A DNA stretch of 64,000 nt, taken from Caprimulgus europaeus. Taxonomy: Eukaryota; Chordata; Aves; Caprimulgiformes; Caprimulgidae. The notes under the pieces are model-generated. The model did not search any database and had not been told where the DNA came from. It worked only from the letters and a program-made list of their open reading frames with translations. Positions 51,521 through 64,000 of the stretch are shown here, one piece after another. Made by a program: the position numbers and the translations under genes. Position 1 is the first letter of the stretch; each line of letters begins with the position of its first letter. The DNA lies in NCBI GenBank assembly GCA_907165065.1, contig OU015525.1, forward strand, positions 41,088,037-41,152,036, read 5' to 3'.

Positions 51521-51814
51521 ATGTCCAACTTAAAAATTATCTCAGAGACACTTCAATCCTTGGGACTCTTCTTTGAGGCTTTTGAATTAGCCATATCTCC
51601 TCCAGACAGAAAGAGCATTGCTGAAGAAGCAGAGCTGCAGATGGGATTGAAAGGCAGTTTGCCTTAAACTGGGATGTGGTTGAAGCTACCCTAGTGCTCT
51701 AGGTCACTGGCAAAGAAAGTAAAAGAGAGGGACTAAGGTTAGCTGGAGAAAATGAGGTGTAAGGAAAGTTTGTGTATCTGCATGGCTGTAGGAGTAGGGA
51801 GGAGGGCTGCACAG
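51521..51814 (+). pseudogene. SDR16C-type pseudogene, copy C: exon 2
   Basis: ATG at 51521 starts MSNLKIISETLQSL, a hydrophobic anchor segment, and PPDRKSIA. A short deletion in the AGEIVLITG region then shifts the frame. In the next frame the sequence reads ADGIERQFALNWDVVEATLVL and a TAG at 51700-51702, where the family has tryptophan of the LVLWD motif (TGG to TAG). 'GKESKREGLRLAGENEV' follows, then VYLHGCRSREEGC before the donor gtaaga at 51815. The alignment with copies A and B covers the whole exon. The glycine of the NAD loop is Glu in GIE. Confidence 0.85.
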
Positions 51815-54800
51815 GTAAGATCAGATTCCTTGCCTATCTGTTGTTATTCCATAGAAGAGCAATTCTTTAATACTATGTTTTGTTAAATTGTGACATTTGG
51901 AAAAGGAGATGAACCAAATAGGACTATGATCTTTTTCTAACTGAAGAAGGAATTTGTAGACAATACTTAAACTGTGTCTGTAATAAATTGTCTTACGTGC
52001 CTTCTTAACTGCTTCACCTTCAGCTTTCCGATAAAACAGATTAGCTGCTTTGGTCAAAGATCAGAATTCGGTGTAAAAAATGAAGATTTCCCCTTTGCCT
52101 GGCTGAGACTTAAAGTTTTCAAGGGGTAAGAAAGAATAAAAAGCAGGAAACCTACTTCTGCTTTTACCCTTTATGTTTAGTCAAATGTGCATCAGCAGCA
52201 GTGCCTGGTAATACTGTGGTTTTCAGGATGTGACTAGAAATAAGGATGTTGTTAGGTTCTCAGCCTGACACCTGTCACACAGAAAGAACTAACCAGTTTT
52301 CCTAAAAATGTCAGCCATAACAAGAGCAATGAAAAGCAACAAAATAGAAAGCTACATGGAAAAATATTTCTATCATCTGTGCCAAATCAGTGTGCAAACT
52401 CTCAGATATGGGGGAACATTTTTGTTTGCTTCCCTGAGATATGCCTTTAAGCAAACAAGAGCAAGGAATTACAGTCATGAATCAAAATTTTGTTAGTGCT
52501 AAGAATTTGGTAGAAAGGGAATTTATCCCGAGTGGCTGTTGGCACAATAAATTTCTATCTGTAGATTACAAACAGGTATCTAAGGAAGGAAAGGGACAAA
52601 AAGACACCCAACATTTTATACCTCTTTTCCCAGAAAACCCCTCTGAATAGGTTCAGAGGATTCAGACTCTTCCTGAAGTATCATAAGATCCAGAGTACAG
52701 TGCAGGATGCTGGGGAGCTCCAGGGTTGCCGGGTAGCTCCTCCTGCCCCACACCAATGGGAGTATTTTCCGTCACTGTTCACAGACAAATACAGACACAC
52801 AGCCACGATTCCCCCCTTTATGTCAGAGCATGTGAAATTGCTCAGAATTCCCCAGGTATTAGCGAAGATACCTATAATGTATGTCACATCAAATAACAGA
52901 GGCTGCCTCCCCATTTTCCCTACTTGCTGGAGATGGGGCTATCGGGTACGTGTGAGGCATCATTGCTCCCCACACCTGGGTACCTCCCGCAGTTACAGAG
53001 AGGTCAGGTGAAGGCTGATGTCCACATCGTGGCTGCTTCTTCCCAGAACATCTGGGTCTTCAGTCAGCCATAGTTCCCACAGATTATTCTGGTCCAAAAA
53101 GCAGAAAAGTCTTAGCATTTCCCTTGATTTTAAGATTTATTAAAAAATGCATTCTACCATAAAAATCTCCCTTATTCAGCACTATTCAAATTATATTCAA
53201 ATAGTCATTAACTTGACCTGGCCATTTCAAACTGGAACAGGCTTAGTCAGTGTTAACCACCTGGAAAGTCGTCTTTAATTCAGCAGCTCCCACTATACTC
53301 TGGAACATGCTGGAGGCCACATTTGTGATACCAGTGACCTCCTGACTCCCCACAAATGTGGGGAAAAGAAATCAGGAGCTTGAAGTCATTTTGAGAAATA
53401 TCTATCTAAAAGGTTGTAGATGAACTGTAAGCTATGTAATTCTTGACAGAAATATTCTGTAAAAATGGATAATTCAGTAGTTATACACATTTCCATTTAA
53501 GCAAAATCTGTTCCTACAAGTCTGATAAGTACCTAGCTTACTGCTGCTCCACAGTTTACCTTTTCCATCCTGAGGAAAAGGGACCAAGTCAGTCTGAAGT
53601 TGGTTGCCACCTTTCTTAGCACAAACAAAACAGGTAAAATAGTTCCTTTGGTTTGCAGGCAAGGATCCCTACTCTGTAGAATGCAGCTCCACAACCCCAA
53701 GAAAGACAGCAAAGCTGTCTTCCCTGCCAGTAAAATTCTCTGACCGGACCTAAAGTGGGCAAAATACAGTGTGTTTTGGTGCTTAAAAAAAAAAATAAAT
53801 AAATTAAGGTGAAACAGATTTAATAAACAAAAGTTTAAACGTGTCTATGGCATTTATTCCTGGATGCCCTATTTTTCCTCACAAAAACACAGAATGAAGA
53901 ATGCTAATTAAACCAATTATCATCGCTCCTGATTTTCACTTCTTAATAACTTTATGTCATTTGCTTTACACATTAACATCTTCCTTTTCATCACCAACTA
54001 TCATAGAAGTCCTCTCTGGAGCTTAAAGAGCAGGCGGAATATTCCTGATGATGCTTGTTTAAATTCAAAGTACATTACACAGAACTGTGGCACACCTCAA
54101 ACTGAAGACCTAGCAATGCAGCACTTGCTTATTTATACTAAAATGTATTAGCTCATTTGAATGGTCCTACAGCTGTAAGTATGTGATCTGTTTCACTTAA
54201 TTTTGGTTATCTGGAGGGGAGGTGGCAGACCCAAGCTACTCATTTAATTGACTGATTGGCTTCTGATAGCATGAATCACTTTGCAGTAATTTATTTCTAC
54301 CAGCAGATGAGGAAGTTTGGATGGATTTCCTATCTTGAGATGTCCATTTAATTGTTTAAAAATGGGGTAAAGGAATTCCATCCTATGTTCTTAGTGATAT
54401 GAGTTCAAATATTTGTACTTTCAATACTCATCACAAAACAGACAGAAAGGATATAACTAATTTATATCCAAGTTTAAACTGATATTAAAAATTATGCATA
54501 TACTATAACTATACACAATGCCAAAATATCACAATGCTGTTGATAGGTGGGATTATTCCGTCTTTCTTCACTTCATAGATTAGCAATTATTTGTAACTAA
54601 TAAATTTGTACTAATTGGGCAAGCGGGAAACAAAATTCTGAGTTGAAGGCAGCTAGCAATTAAGACACCAGGTGTCTTTCCTATGACTATTGAATTAGCT
54701 ACAGGTGTTCAGATTAGTATTTTAGGTAAACAGCCTTCCTCTGGTAAAATCTGCCTCACATCACTCATTCTCCATGGAGATCAATGCCAAGTGAAAGACT

Positions 54801-56299
54801 TTGATGCTTTATGGGATATTATCCTCAGAAATGCTCTTGAGATTAGGAATGAGTAGTTCCCATTTTTAAAACAGCTTTAGTGAGTGTGGTCTTGGCTAAA
54901 AGGATTGTTTCCCACTTCTTATTCACAGCTACAGAAAGGCAAATATGTCAGGAAAAATAGCAATTAAGATGTGAAATTTGAGTTCAAATTCTGAACTTTT
55001 TATCTCTTTCTTATCATGTAAATTGCTAGGGTACCTTCTAAGTGTCTATGTTAACTAGGAATGCTGTGTTTCACTTGCAGAAACTAAGCTGCCAAAGAAC
55101 AGAAAATGAAGGTCCTTGTATAGATAAAGAACCACCTAAAAGGTAGGCACGATTAGAGCAAAGAGCTGAGTGGAGGTGGGCTGCTTGGGAAACACTGGAG
55201 AGATCTGTGCTGGGGCTGTGCCCATTTCATTCATTTGTTACTGATCTGGAATAAAGGGCAAAGAGTGAAGGAACAAAATCAAGTGATGATATTAAGGACA
55301 ATTTAATAATTTATTTCACTCCCTCCTTTGCTTGACAGCTTCATGTCCCAGCTATCCATACTTCAGCAGTACTAGTCAGCTACCAGCTGGACTAAGGCAA
55401 GCCAACTGTTTTGGGTTTTTTTCCCAGGTGAAAACTAGCTGAAGTTCTCAAGTTAGTTCACTGAAGGCATGATTCCCCAGGGGTGGTGCAGGCAGCACCA
55501 TGTCCAGAATATAAGAGAAAAGAGCAACTCAATGACTCATAACTTTGAAAGCAATTTAAAGGCGTTTAGTCTGGCAGGCAGAGCTTGGGAGACCCTTGCT
55601 GTGGCCTGCCTCCATTTGCAGCACAACGTGGCAGCACTGAAGAGCAGAGGGCTCAGATTTGGTGGTGGGTTGCCTCCAGTTCCTGCATTTCTCAGGTTTC
55701 ATTGCTGGAGTGATGGCCAAGCTGTAACCATTCTGTTACGTTGATCTTAGACACAAAGATCCTGAAGGCTGTATTCATCATTATCTACCCACCTACACAC
55801 TGAAGGGGAAAAGGCAGGAGGGTTTAAAACTAGAAATGTGCAGATTCCTCCCAGGGAGCCAGCGCTGCTGGATCAACAGGTCACCATGCATTTCAGTGAC
55901 CCCCAATCTTCTTGTGGGTGAGAGGTGTGTGGGCAAGGAGGACACACATTATGCTCCCTTCGAGCCTAGCACTTGGACATAGACCACACTCACTATATGC
56001 ACCTACGGGCAGGTGCCTGTATGTGAAACTTCAGAGCGTGCTCTGGCACCATGGCATCAGGAACAACTCCCCGTCACACACACAGGTGTGTGTACACCCT
56101 CTCACCTCCTGGCAACCTGGAATCCTGGTTCCTCTCCCACGCACTCGCCGCACAGAACTGTGTTACTGGATCTTCCTCCAGCTCACCAACAGCTCCCGGC
56201 ATCACAGAGGGCAGGAGAGGCCGCAGCCTTGCCCTAAACCTGAAAAACCTGCCCTAACCCAGCTCCCTGCCACCCAGGGAGCCTCACGCTCCCCCGCTT
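51815..56299. other. Introns of SDR copy C or intergenic, no recognised exon
   Basis: By comparison with copy A, exons 3-5 of copy C should fall between here and 59 kb. None was found, so they are deleted or decayed beyond recognition by eye. No other gene was recognised. Confidence 0.5.
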
Positions 56300-56932
56300 C
56301 CTCACGTCCCCCGTGCTGCCAGTCCTCACCCCGAGCAGAGCCGCGGGACTCTCGGGTCTCGCCTGAGCCGCAGTCCCCGCCGCGGCAGCGGTGTCCCGGG
56401 GCTGGCGGCCGCTGTTCCCCAGACCCCCCGCCGCTGCCAGGGACGACGCGACCCGACCGCCGGTGCTGGCCACAGCGCCGGGACTGCGGCGTTAAGCCTG
56501 CGCTGGCCAACGGCAGTCGCTTTATATTCCTTATAAACACATGACTTGTGTAATAACGGCTGTTTAATTCTATGAAAGGCGCATCTTCCCCGCAAGGAAT
56601 TTAATCGATTAATGGTAACACCATACTGACACTTCATCTTTTTTTTTTTTTTCCTTTTATGTCCTGCAGCACGTAACTCCCAGCTCGCGTTAATGATTTA
56701 TAAGGAAGAAAAGAACCCTTAGGGACCTACCAAAGCGCGCGCCCCAGCCCTCGCCCGCATCCCGAAGGCACGAGCCGGGTCACCCCGGGAGGGCAGGGGG
56801 CGGGAGGCGCGCGCACTGCCGAGCCGCCGCCGCCGCGGGAGGGAGAGAGCGGGGCGGGGGGAGCGGGGCCGGGCCGGGGGAGCCCCGGAGGGGAAAGCCC
56901 CAGCGAGGAGCCGGCAGCCCCGTCCTGCGTGG
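56300..56932. promoter_or_regulatory. CpG island without recognised gene
   Basis: Strongly GC- and CpG-rich block between AT-rich flanks, in two lobes (about 56300-56515 and 56730-56930). On the + strand the right lobe ends CCTGCGTG/gtaagagg, an excellent splice donor at 56932. This suggests a + strand first exon whose partner exons were not identified. Open frames on both strands look compositional. No TATA box is obvious next to it. Confidence 0.6.
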
Positions 56933-59345
56933 TAAGAGGAAATGTCAGAGCTTCCTCACTGCCCCTCAGATCCTGGAGATAACAGTTAACAGGCAAAAGC
57001 CGCGCTTATTCTTTAGTCTTCTTTTTTCTTCTTCTTTTTTTCCCTCACCCAATTGCCAGAGGTTTCTATTTCCCGTTCAGACCGAGGCGCGCGTTTTTAT
57101 GCTGGAAGAGACTTTGTCACTGGAAGAGACTAAAGGGTCAGTCCTTTTTTCTCTCTCTTCTTCTATCCCCTACCTTAGCAAGCCCTGAAACGAGGAGTTC
57201 AGCTTTCAACAGCATAATAGGGTCGTACCGCAAGAAAGCAACTTAAAACTGTAAGGTCCTAGATCCACTGATCACTCCTAAGATCTTGTCTGGCTGTACT
57301 GTGCCATATCAGCATTGTGCACAAGGGAGTGCCCTCTACTGAGTAACAACATCTGCATATTGAAAGCAGCACCTCTTCGTGAATATTTCAACGTTTCAAT
57401 GAAATTCTCATGGTTTTGAGCTGAAAGTATTTCGTTGTTGTTGTTGTTTTAGAGAACTGTCCTGTGTATCAGAAAAATCATTTATACCTTCTAAAGCATC
57501 TTGGAGTCCTTCATATGCCCAGGACTCTTCTTGTATTCCTTCTTTAAGTTTTTTTACAATAGCCTCAATTATACCTTAATTAATTGCAAGCCTGGCGGTA
57601 AGAAAAGACTGGGCACAAGAGTGAAATTGAGAGGGTAAATAGAAGTGCAGCAAGATATTTTAAAGGAGATGCCCAGAAGACTGCTGGATCCAGAAGATCA
57701 GACATGGGACAGAGGCAAATTTGGAAGCCCTTGGTAACATGAAATAACAGGAGCCAGTGAGGTTGCCCAGTGTTTGTAAGGGGAAGAGAAGGATGAACAT
57801 AGAAAAGTGCAGAAGAACTGGGGATGGAGGGACACAGCTCCCTGTGTATCAGCTGTGCTAAGAATGATGAAGATACAGTTATGAGCATGTAGCAGAAATA
57901 GTGTCCTCCAGGGCATGATAAAGAGGCAAATAAATCACCAGTCTAATTTACACTGAAAAGTCATGTATTTAGGGTCTACTGCAGGACAGAGTTCCTATCG
58001 TTCTCACTCCAATGCAGGTTTCTTTTGGTGTTACATAGCTGAGATGTCCTGAATGGAGGTTTTCAACTGCTGTAGACATGAGGACATCCAGGATGTGCAG
58101 TAGTGTCAAAAAATGGTGATGTCACTGTGGTCCAAGTCTAGCCCTCAGGAAGGCTTAGTTCTTCTTTCTCATGAAGCAGATGAAGCTCCCTGTGGAGAAC
58201 AGCTGCTCTGCAAATATCCTCAGAAACAAATGGAAAAAAACCGCGTGCAGACATGAAGTGTAAAAACCATAGGGCCTTTTGTGCACCTGCCTGAAGGGAT
58301 CAGATCTGTGAGACAGACACAGTGATCCACAGACTCTGTCACTCGCTGGCTCTGCAAAGCCTGCACAGCACGTGGATGTGCTTTACTGGCGTATCCAAAC
58401 TGGAGTGACCGTGTGGATAGCCTGGAACTAATGTGTAGCTCACTGTGTGGCTACAGACGTTTGTAATAAAATCTTTGTACACTGCCTATATGCTTCAGTC
58501 TTGAAGAATAAATGCTTTCTCCCAATCACGTTTAGGTTCAGTTTGAACAACCCATCAAATGACATTGCAATTCTTCATGCTTTTATTGCAATTTCCATTG
58601 GAAGGCACAAGTATTTCACAGCATGTTATAGCTCCTGCTGCGTAACATAGCACAAGAAAGGGAAAGGACTTTCCCAGTATTTCTGGCATCCTCTTTAGTT
58701 ATGTAGACCGATGATATCCCAGGTAACGTTGTTATGGTTCAGGTATCATGAGGCTGTCCCAGCAGTACTGCTCATCAACCATGAGTTTCAGCTTTTAACA
58801 CATTGTATGTAATGCGTTTGCAGAGAAGTGTCAATTGTAATTGCAGGCATGAATTCCCCATGCAGCCAGTGAAAAGATCAAAGAAAAGGAAACTGGAGGC
58901 AGGTAGATAGTCTGAAGTACTGCTGAGATTTTGAGCCCTCTTTGTGTATGTAAGCATGCGAATTAAGTCTGCCTTCCCGGAAAAAGGCCCGTATCGCTGC
59001 AGGAAACTGAACACGGAGAGTCGCCTTCAGCTGGCCCAGATTAGGCATGCACTTACAGAAGTAGAACCCTGAATATTTATACATAGCACGAGTTAGTAAA
59101 TGTTTGAACAAGTCAGTTACTGTGGGAACAAGTCCTATAAATTTCACCAGGCTCTGGAAGAAGTGTTATTTATTCGTTGTTAAAATCTCACAATGCCTGC
59201 AGCTGTTCTTACAGATTTTATTGAGAGGGAACTCTATGAGACTGGAGAATCAATACTGAAATAATTTGCTTTAAAATAAGGAAACTTGAATGTGAAACTT
59301 TACACTTTTTAAAAATACCCGTTTCTTATTGTATCAGGTGCACCT
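56933..59345. other. Downstream of the CpG island, no recognised gene
   Basis: Possible intron of a transcript starting at the island. Contains a short (GTT)n near 57436-57450. Several open frames of 60-100 codons, none recognised. Confidence 0.5.
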
Positions 59346-59434
59346 TTTCATTTTCTACTTTAGATGGTAGAGTACGCCGTCAGGAAGATCATGCTTGAAG
59401 TTCAAGTGGAAAAACGCAAGCACACTCTTACTTA
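59346..59434 (+). pseudogene. SDR16C exon-6 relic, probably copy C
   Basis: Aligns at the nucleotide level with copy A exon 6 (40775-40842): both share CACCTT, GATG, GAGTAC, AAGATCATG, TTCAA and GGAAAA in order. The frame from 59364 reads MVEYAVRKIMLEVQVEK, parallel to AEYIASKIMDAIQKEK of copy A, then stops at TAA (59432-59434). An indel lies just before GAGTAC. Distance from copy C exon 2 (about 7.8 kb) is close to the 8.4 kb exon 2 to exon 6 distance in copy A. Confidence 0.65.
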
Positions 59435-60127
59435 AGCACTTAAGAATGTGTCTTTCCTCTTCATGGTCTCTTTCTTCTCTCTGACAAATATCAATTAGCA
59501 AATATCAATTACTACAAACGTGGTTAAAAATGTGCAATGAGATAGCCTGTCAAGCTCACAGTCATTTTCAATCTGTCACCAAAAAAAAGTTTTTTCAAAT
59601 CTTGTTATGCTTTAGGTGAATAGGATTCCTATAGAAACACATGCTTTGTATATATTTTTCCAGTCTCATGCATGCATATATTTAGTTCAAGAATTTCCAT
59701 GAGTCTCAAGCAGAATTCTCTGGCAAAATGCCCTCTGAGGGAGGAATCAACAATTCCCAGTTTCTAAAGCCTCTGTTACTGACTGTTCTCTCCATGACAG
59801 GGCTCGATTGAAGTGAGGCTCCTTTTTCATCTGCAACCTGAGAAGGTCAGACAGATCATGAAAAATGGTGTTGGAAACATAAATGCAAGATCATAAAATT
59901 TATTACTAAAGAAGATAGTATTATAGTAATATCTAAATACAATATTGCAGTAACTACATATTAATACAGATATTGTTAATTTAACAGGGGGGTTTAGATA
60001 CAATTAAGGAGTTTTTAGATACCATTATCGAAAGGAACATCATACAATATTTTTAGGGCTAACTGAAAATGCCTCCTCAGTTTAGCACCTTCAAAAGCAA
60101 TGCTAAAGTCTTTCATTTACCTTGCAA

Positions 60128-60179
60128 TCTTTCATTGAATGAAATTACTCAGTTTGTCAAAGATTCACTCAATGAAAGA
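60128..60179. repeat. Inverted repeat, 15-bp arms
   Basis: TCTTTCATTGAATGA (60128-60142) and TCACTCAATGAAAGA (60165-60179) pair with one mismatch around a 22-base loop. No repeat family recognised. Confidence 0.7.
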
Positions 60180-62360
60180 GAAAAAAACGAAAGCAAATGG
60201 CTCTGAAGATCTTAAATGCCAGTGATTTAGTAATTTCTATGATTGCATCTACCCTGTGTTCTTGGTAATGTGGATTCATCTACATTTGTTGCCTCCTGAA
60301 CGACATTGCAAACATAAAATGAAAACGAAACTGAGACATAAAGAAATACTGTGAAGTAGAACTTAACTATTTTGATTTTAGATTGAATTACTGAGTAGGA
60401 GGAAGGAGAAGGTGACTTCTGCAGTTTTATGTACTAACAAATAATCTGTATTTGCCACCTCAGTTTTTCACCAGGGAGAACAATAATGCTAATTTTGAAT
60501 TAATTTGGGATTTTCAATCACCTAGATAACATCATTGTTCAGAAAAGGAAGGACTGAAACTAGATAGCTTTAAAACATCAGTACTAGTAATTTAAACTTC
60601 TTTAGTCATTAGCAGAATAAAAGGGTTATTTAAGTTTAGTCTTTGTTAAAGTAATTTTTTTGTATAATACTGAAGATTTTTCATGATGTTATTCTTAATG
60701 TCTGTTAAACAAAATGATGCTGTGAAAATTGCTCTTTATTCTTTCATAAATACAGTTCTATTCATTATTTTTTTAAAAGCACGTAACTGACATTCATTGA
60801 GTATCACACTAAATCTAGCTCTGCCTTATAAAATGGTAAAAGAGAAAAGTTATTTTTGTATATATTTATACATTGCATGTAAAACAGTCAAAGAAGTACT
60901 TTCACACAAGGTTATTTTTAACTAACCTCTGTGTAAACTCTGTAAACTGTGTATTCTATTTGTCAGTAAATAGTTGTGAATTTCTCCTGTTTGTAATTTC
61001 TTGCCTTCAGTTTGATGATATATGGGGCTGTGGAGGGTGTTAGATAACTGTCTTCAAATAAAATACAGATAAAAATACAAGCACTATCTTCATTTAGTTT
61101 TATTACTTTATTAGTATGCATTTTTGCACTTTCCTATCAGTATGACAATCACTTTTTTCATTGGTGTGTTCATGTGTTTGTTAAATCTGCCTAAGAGCTC
61201 TTGTCATGGATAAGAATCTGTGGCATCTGTGGCAAAAAAATGTCATCTGGTAGAGGGAGCAGAGGCTGGAATTCAGTGGGTAAGATGTTTGGGGCTGACC
61301 ACAGAGAACTAGGAGTATTTTTGCAGGGTTTGGGCCTTAATCATAAAAAATTCAACAAGAGAAAAATTTTGAGTATTCACAGTTTGTAAGTCACACCAGC
61401 ATTGCAAATGTTCAAATGGCAGAACCAAATATGTTTGAAGGAAAGGGTGCACCTTTCAGCCCGATTTACATGTTGTTCAAAGAAGCAGGTATCAAGGTTG
61501 CATCAGGACCAGCTTACAGCATGAGAACCAGGCTGAGCAACTTTCTATTCAGCTCTGCAAGAGTTCTTTGTACCTCACTGACTAGCATGGCATTGGAGAA
61601 TCATTCCAAAATACATGAAGCGGCATGGCCTCTGCTTGTTGCATGCCGTTTGTTCTATAATCTTCTTCCCAAGGGAAGATGCTTGGCCAGTGAAGTGTCG
61701 TCTTTTGGTAGAGTTGGTTTGATTATAAACATTTATGTTGCCTCAGTGTTTTTGCTAGAGAAAGTCAGATAAATGTGTTTCAGACTTTGAATGGAAGGTT
61801 AGGTTTGTGACTGTCCTTATATCCCAGGATATTCATTTCACAATCTCAGAGTGGTCTCCAAGAACATTCTGTCTCCTGGACAGACAATTTTTGACAGCTT
61901 TTACCCCTACTGAAGTGGAGACAGGGAGCAAAGGGAATGGTCTGCAGGGAGAGAGACGAGTGCAGTTGTCAACACTAAGACCTAGACACTTTTTGGCCAT
62001 TGTAGAAAACCCTGCTGTGATGAGAAGAACCAAATCTTCCTCTTGACTTTTTTGTGGGAAGAGATTGTAGACAGCTGAGGACAGGTCTGCTGATACACTC
62101 AAAATAAACAGCATGGCTGAGGGCTTTTTATTCTAGGTGAATTGTTCTAAGTGCTGAAAAGCCTGGTGACCAAATACATCAGACTCTTGTAGTCCAGCCA
62201 GGAAGCAAGTGAAGCATGAATAACTCAGTAACGTGTCATTGTCTGCCAGCATGGGATGGGGTCTTCTAGCCAATCAAAGCTCACAGAAAGCATTACTCAT
62301 GGGTAATGCTATGTCCAAACTTAGCACAATCAAGGAATGCAAAAGGACTTCTAAATTATA

Positions 62361-62399
62361 GATTCAGTTGATCAATTACAGATGTGGATCAACTAAATC
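62361..62399. repeat. Inverted repeat, 13-bp arms
   Basis: GATTCAGTTGATC (62361-62373) and GATCAACTAAATC (62387-62399) pair with one mismatch around a 13-base loop. Confidence 0.65.
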
Positions 62400-64000
62400 C
62401 AAAGTAGACTGCATTTTGCACTCCTCAGAAAGGCTTTCCTCACATCATGATTCTTGCATGGGTTCTGTTTCACACAGCTGTTTTTCATCCTTGGACTAAC
62501 TTTGTCCAAGTACGGAGCCAATAAGATAGAAACAGCAGCATGGTTGTACAGAGTAAGTAACAGACAGAACAGTGGACCCTCTACCTTTTTCTAGTACTTG
62601 AGTTTATGCCACCTGATCAGTTTAGCTTGATGATAAAAAAGATCCAAGAGAGATTTCTCTTGAACTCCACATGTGAGCAGTCCAACAGTATCTAGCACCT
62701 ATCCATCACTGCAAGCCTGCAGAAAGGACTCAAAGCAACTTAGTGCATTCTCCAGCATCCTTCCCTCTCAGAGGAAACAACTTATATTCATGGCTGACCA
62801 TCTCAAGTGCTGTGGGAGGATATGGGAGGGTGTGAACGTGCTAGTTCTCTATAAGTAGTAATTTCTATTAATGTTAGTGACATTTAGCCACTCAAGCTAA
62901 ATGGCTCTGTAGGTCAACAACCAGGCCTAAAGTCAAGTAAACCTATTTTTTCTGTAGAGTAAGTGCTTGCTTGTTGGAACCCACAGGCTGCTGACATGTC
63001 AGCCACACCTGAGCTCTGTAATGTCTGCCATTTCATTTTCTTCAGTTTTAGACATAATGAAGACTGAAGATTTAGTGACTAGAACAGTTAAATACAATGA
63101 ACCTGTCAGTATTTTTTTCCAATTATTTTTCAGCCATGAGAGTCCTTTAATTTCTTATTTGGTCAAGACAGTTATTCTGTAGCATTGCTTTATATTTTGC
63201 ACATGTTCATTGCAATGGAATAGGAAAAGGTAACAATATCTTCTTACCAGTGGGTGGTTGCCTCTGCATAACTACTCAGGAATTTTTTTAATGGGAAAAT
63301 GTAACTTGCATCAGCAATCTTTCTTAACTGAGGGAACTGTGAATGGCAGATGTGTAATGTATACATTGTTGCAGTTCTGTCAGAAGGTTATTAAAGCAGT
63401 GTAAACAAAGCAAACAAACTGTGTATTCCAGACATATTTTTTCTGCATAGTTTCAGGTATCCATTTCCATTCATATCGTTCAATATATCTCTACATATAC
63501 TAAGCAGAGGCGGTATCTCTTTCCTGCAAATAACCAACACCAGCAATACAGAATAAAGATAGGATTTCATATACTTCAGGAAAGCTACTACATTGCCTCA
63601 CAGATCTATTGTTCTTCTTTGAAGGACAGACAAGGGAGAAAAAGTTAACAGTCTGTACAGATTCTAGAAAGACATTTGACAAGATTAAAAAAAAATATAT
63701 ACATTGACAAGAGCTGTCAGGAAAAGCCCCTATGTCTTTGAATTGTTCAAAACCACAGGAGACACAGGAGTAAATGCCCGCTGTCACAGAGTACATGGAG
63801 CATCTCTCGGACCTGTGGTCAGATTCAAAGTGTTCATTGTATCCAAAATGAGCACAAAAAGGTGTGACTCAGAAAGAGACATGGTGTGCTGCTGATGCGG
63901 CTATACAGCATCATGAGGGCTGAAAATCAACCGCAGAAGAGCCTCAGAAGACTGAGTGACTAAGTACAAAAATAGCAGAGGAAATTACATTGATGTAAAC

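Larger units (their letters stand above)
59435..64000. other. Intergenic DNA with no recognised gene
   Basis: AT-rich. Contains an AATAAA at 61057-61062 at the end of a 3' UTR-like stretch, two short inverted repeats (60128-60179 and 62361-62399) and unrecognised open frames, the longest of 118 codons at 61416-61772. A functional SDR16C5 might lie beyond the right edge, judging from human synteny. Confidence 0.5.

Noticed and set aside
60470..60510. NNA-containing reading that could mimic an SDR NNAG exon
   Set aside because: Flanking residues do not match the family and no splice signals fit; judged coincidental.
61416..61772. 118-codon open frame on the + strand
   Set aside because: No recognised domain, no splice or promoter context; a frame of this length is expected by chance in 64 kb.

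Overview
This is vertebrate nuclear DNA, almost certainly from a bird. It has introns, CpG-island promoters and AATAAA poly(A) sites. The recognisable interspersed repeats are mostly CR1 LINEs with the avian-type tail, plus LTRs that begin TGTGATAG and end CCAGGACA. No rRNA, tRNA, CRISPR array or bacterial-style operon was seen. The species cannot be named from the sequence.

The one intact, confidently identified gene is proenkephalin (PENK), + strand, about 14.84-19.30 kb. It has a CpG-island promoter with a CRE pair, an inverted CCAAT box and a TATA box. Two short non-coding 5' exons are likely. A 46-codon exon carries the signal peptide. After a 2.6-kb intron comes a long exon with all seven opioid peptides, a TAA stop and a poly(A) signal. 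The predicted precursor is 267 residues. About 14 kb upstream of PENK holds no gene I can support, only CR1 fragments.

Downstream of PENK, on the same strand, lie the remains of a tandem family of short-chain dehydrogenase/reductases of the SDR16C (RDHE2-like retinol dehydrogenase) type. Copy A (32.04-41.72 kb) keeps exons 2-7 with good splice sites and a poly(A) signal, but has in-frame stops and several frameshifts, one of which deletes the catalytic lysine. Copy B (45.39-45.70 kb) is an exon-2 relic whose start codon reads ACG. Copy C keeps exon 2 (51.52-51.81 kb) and probably an exon-6 relic near 59.35-59.44 kb. Human PENK is followed on the same strand by SDR16C6P and SDR16C5, so the position fits known synteny.

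Two further CpG islands lack a recognised gene. One at 30.88-31.64 kb contains 24 pure CAG triplets and lies just upstream of copy A. The other is at 56.30-56.93 kb and has a donor-like site on the + strand. Mobile elements include a 1.9-kb antisense CR1 with reverse transcriptase and endonuclease remnants (27.22-29.15 kb), an older CR1-like LINE inside copy A's intron 2, two related ~655-bp LTRs (one nested in a CR1 tail with a target-site duplication), and a 213-bp LTR with a perfect 5-bp duplication. The rest is AT-rich intergenic DNA in which I see no gene.
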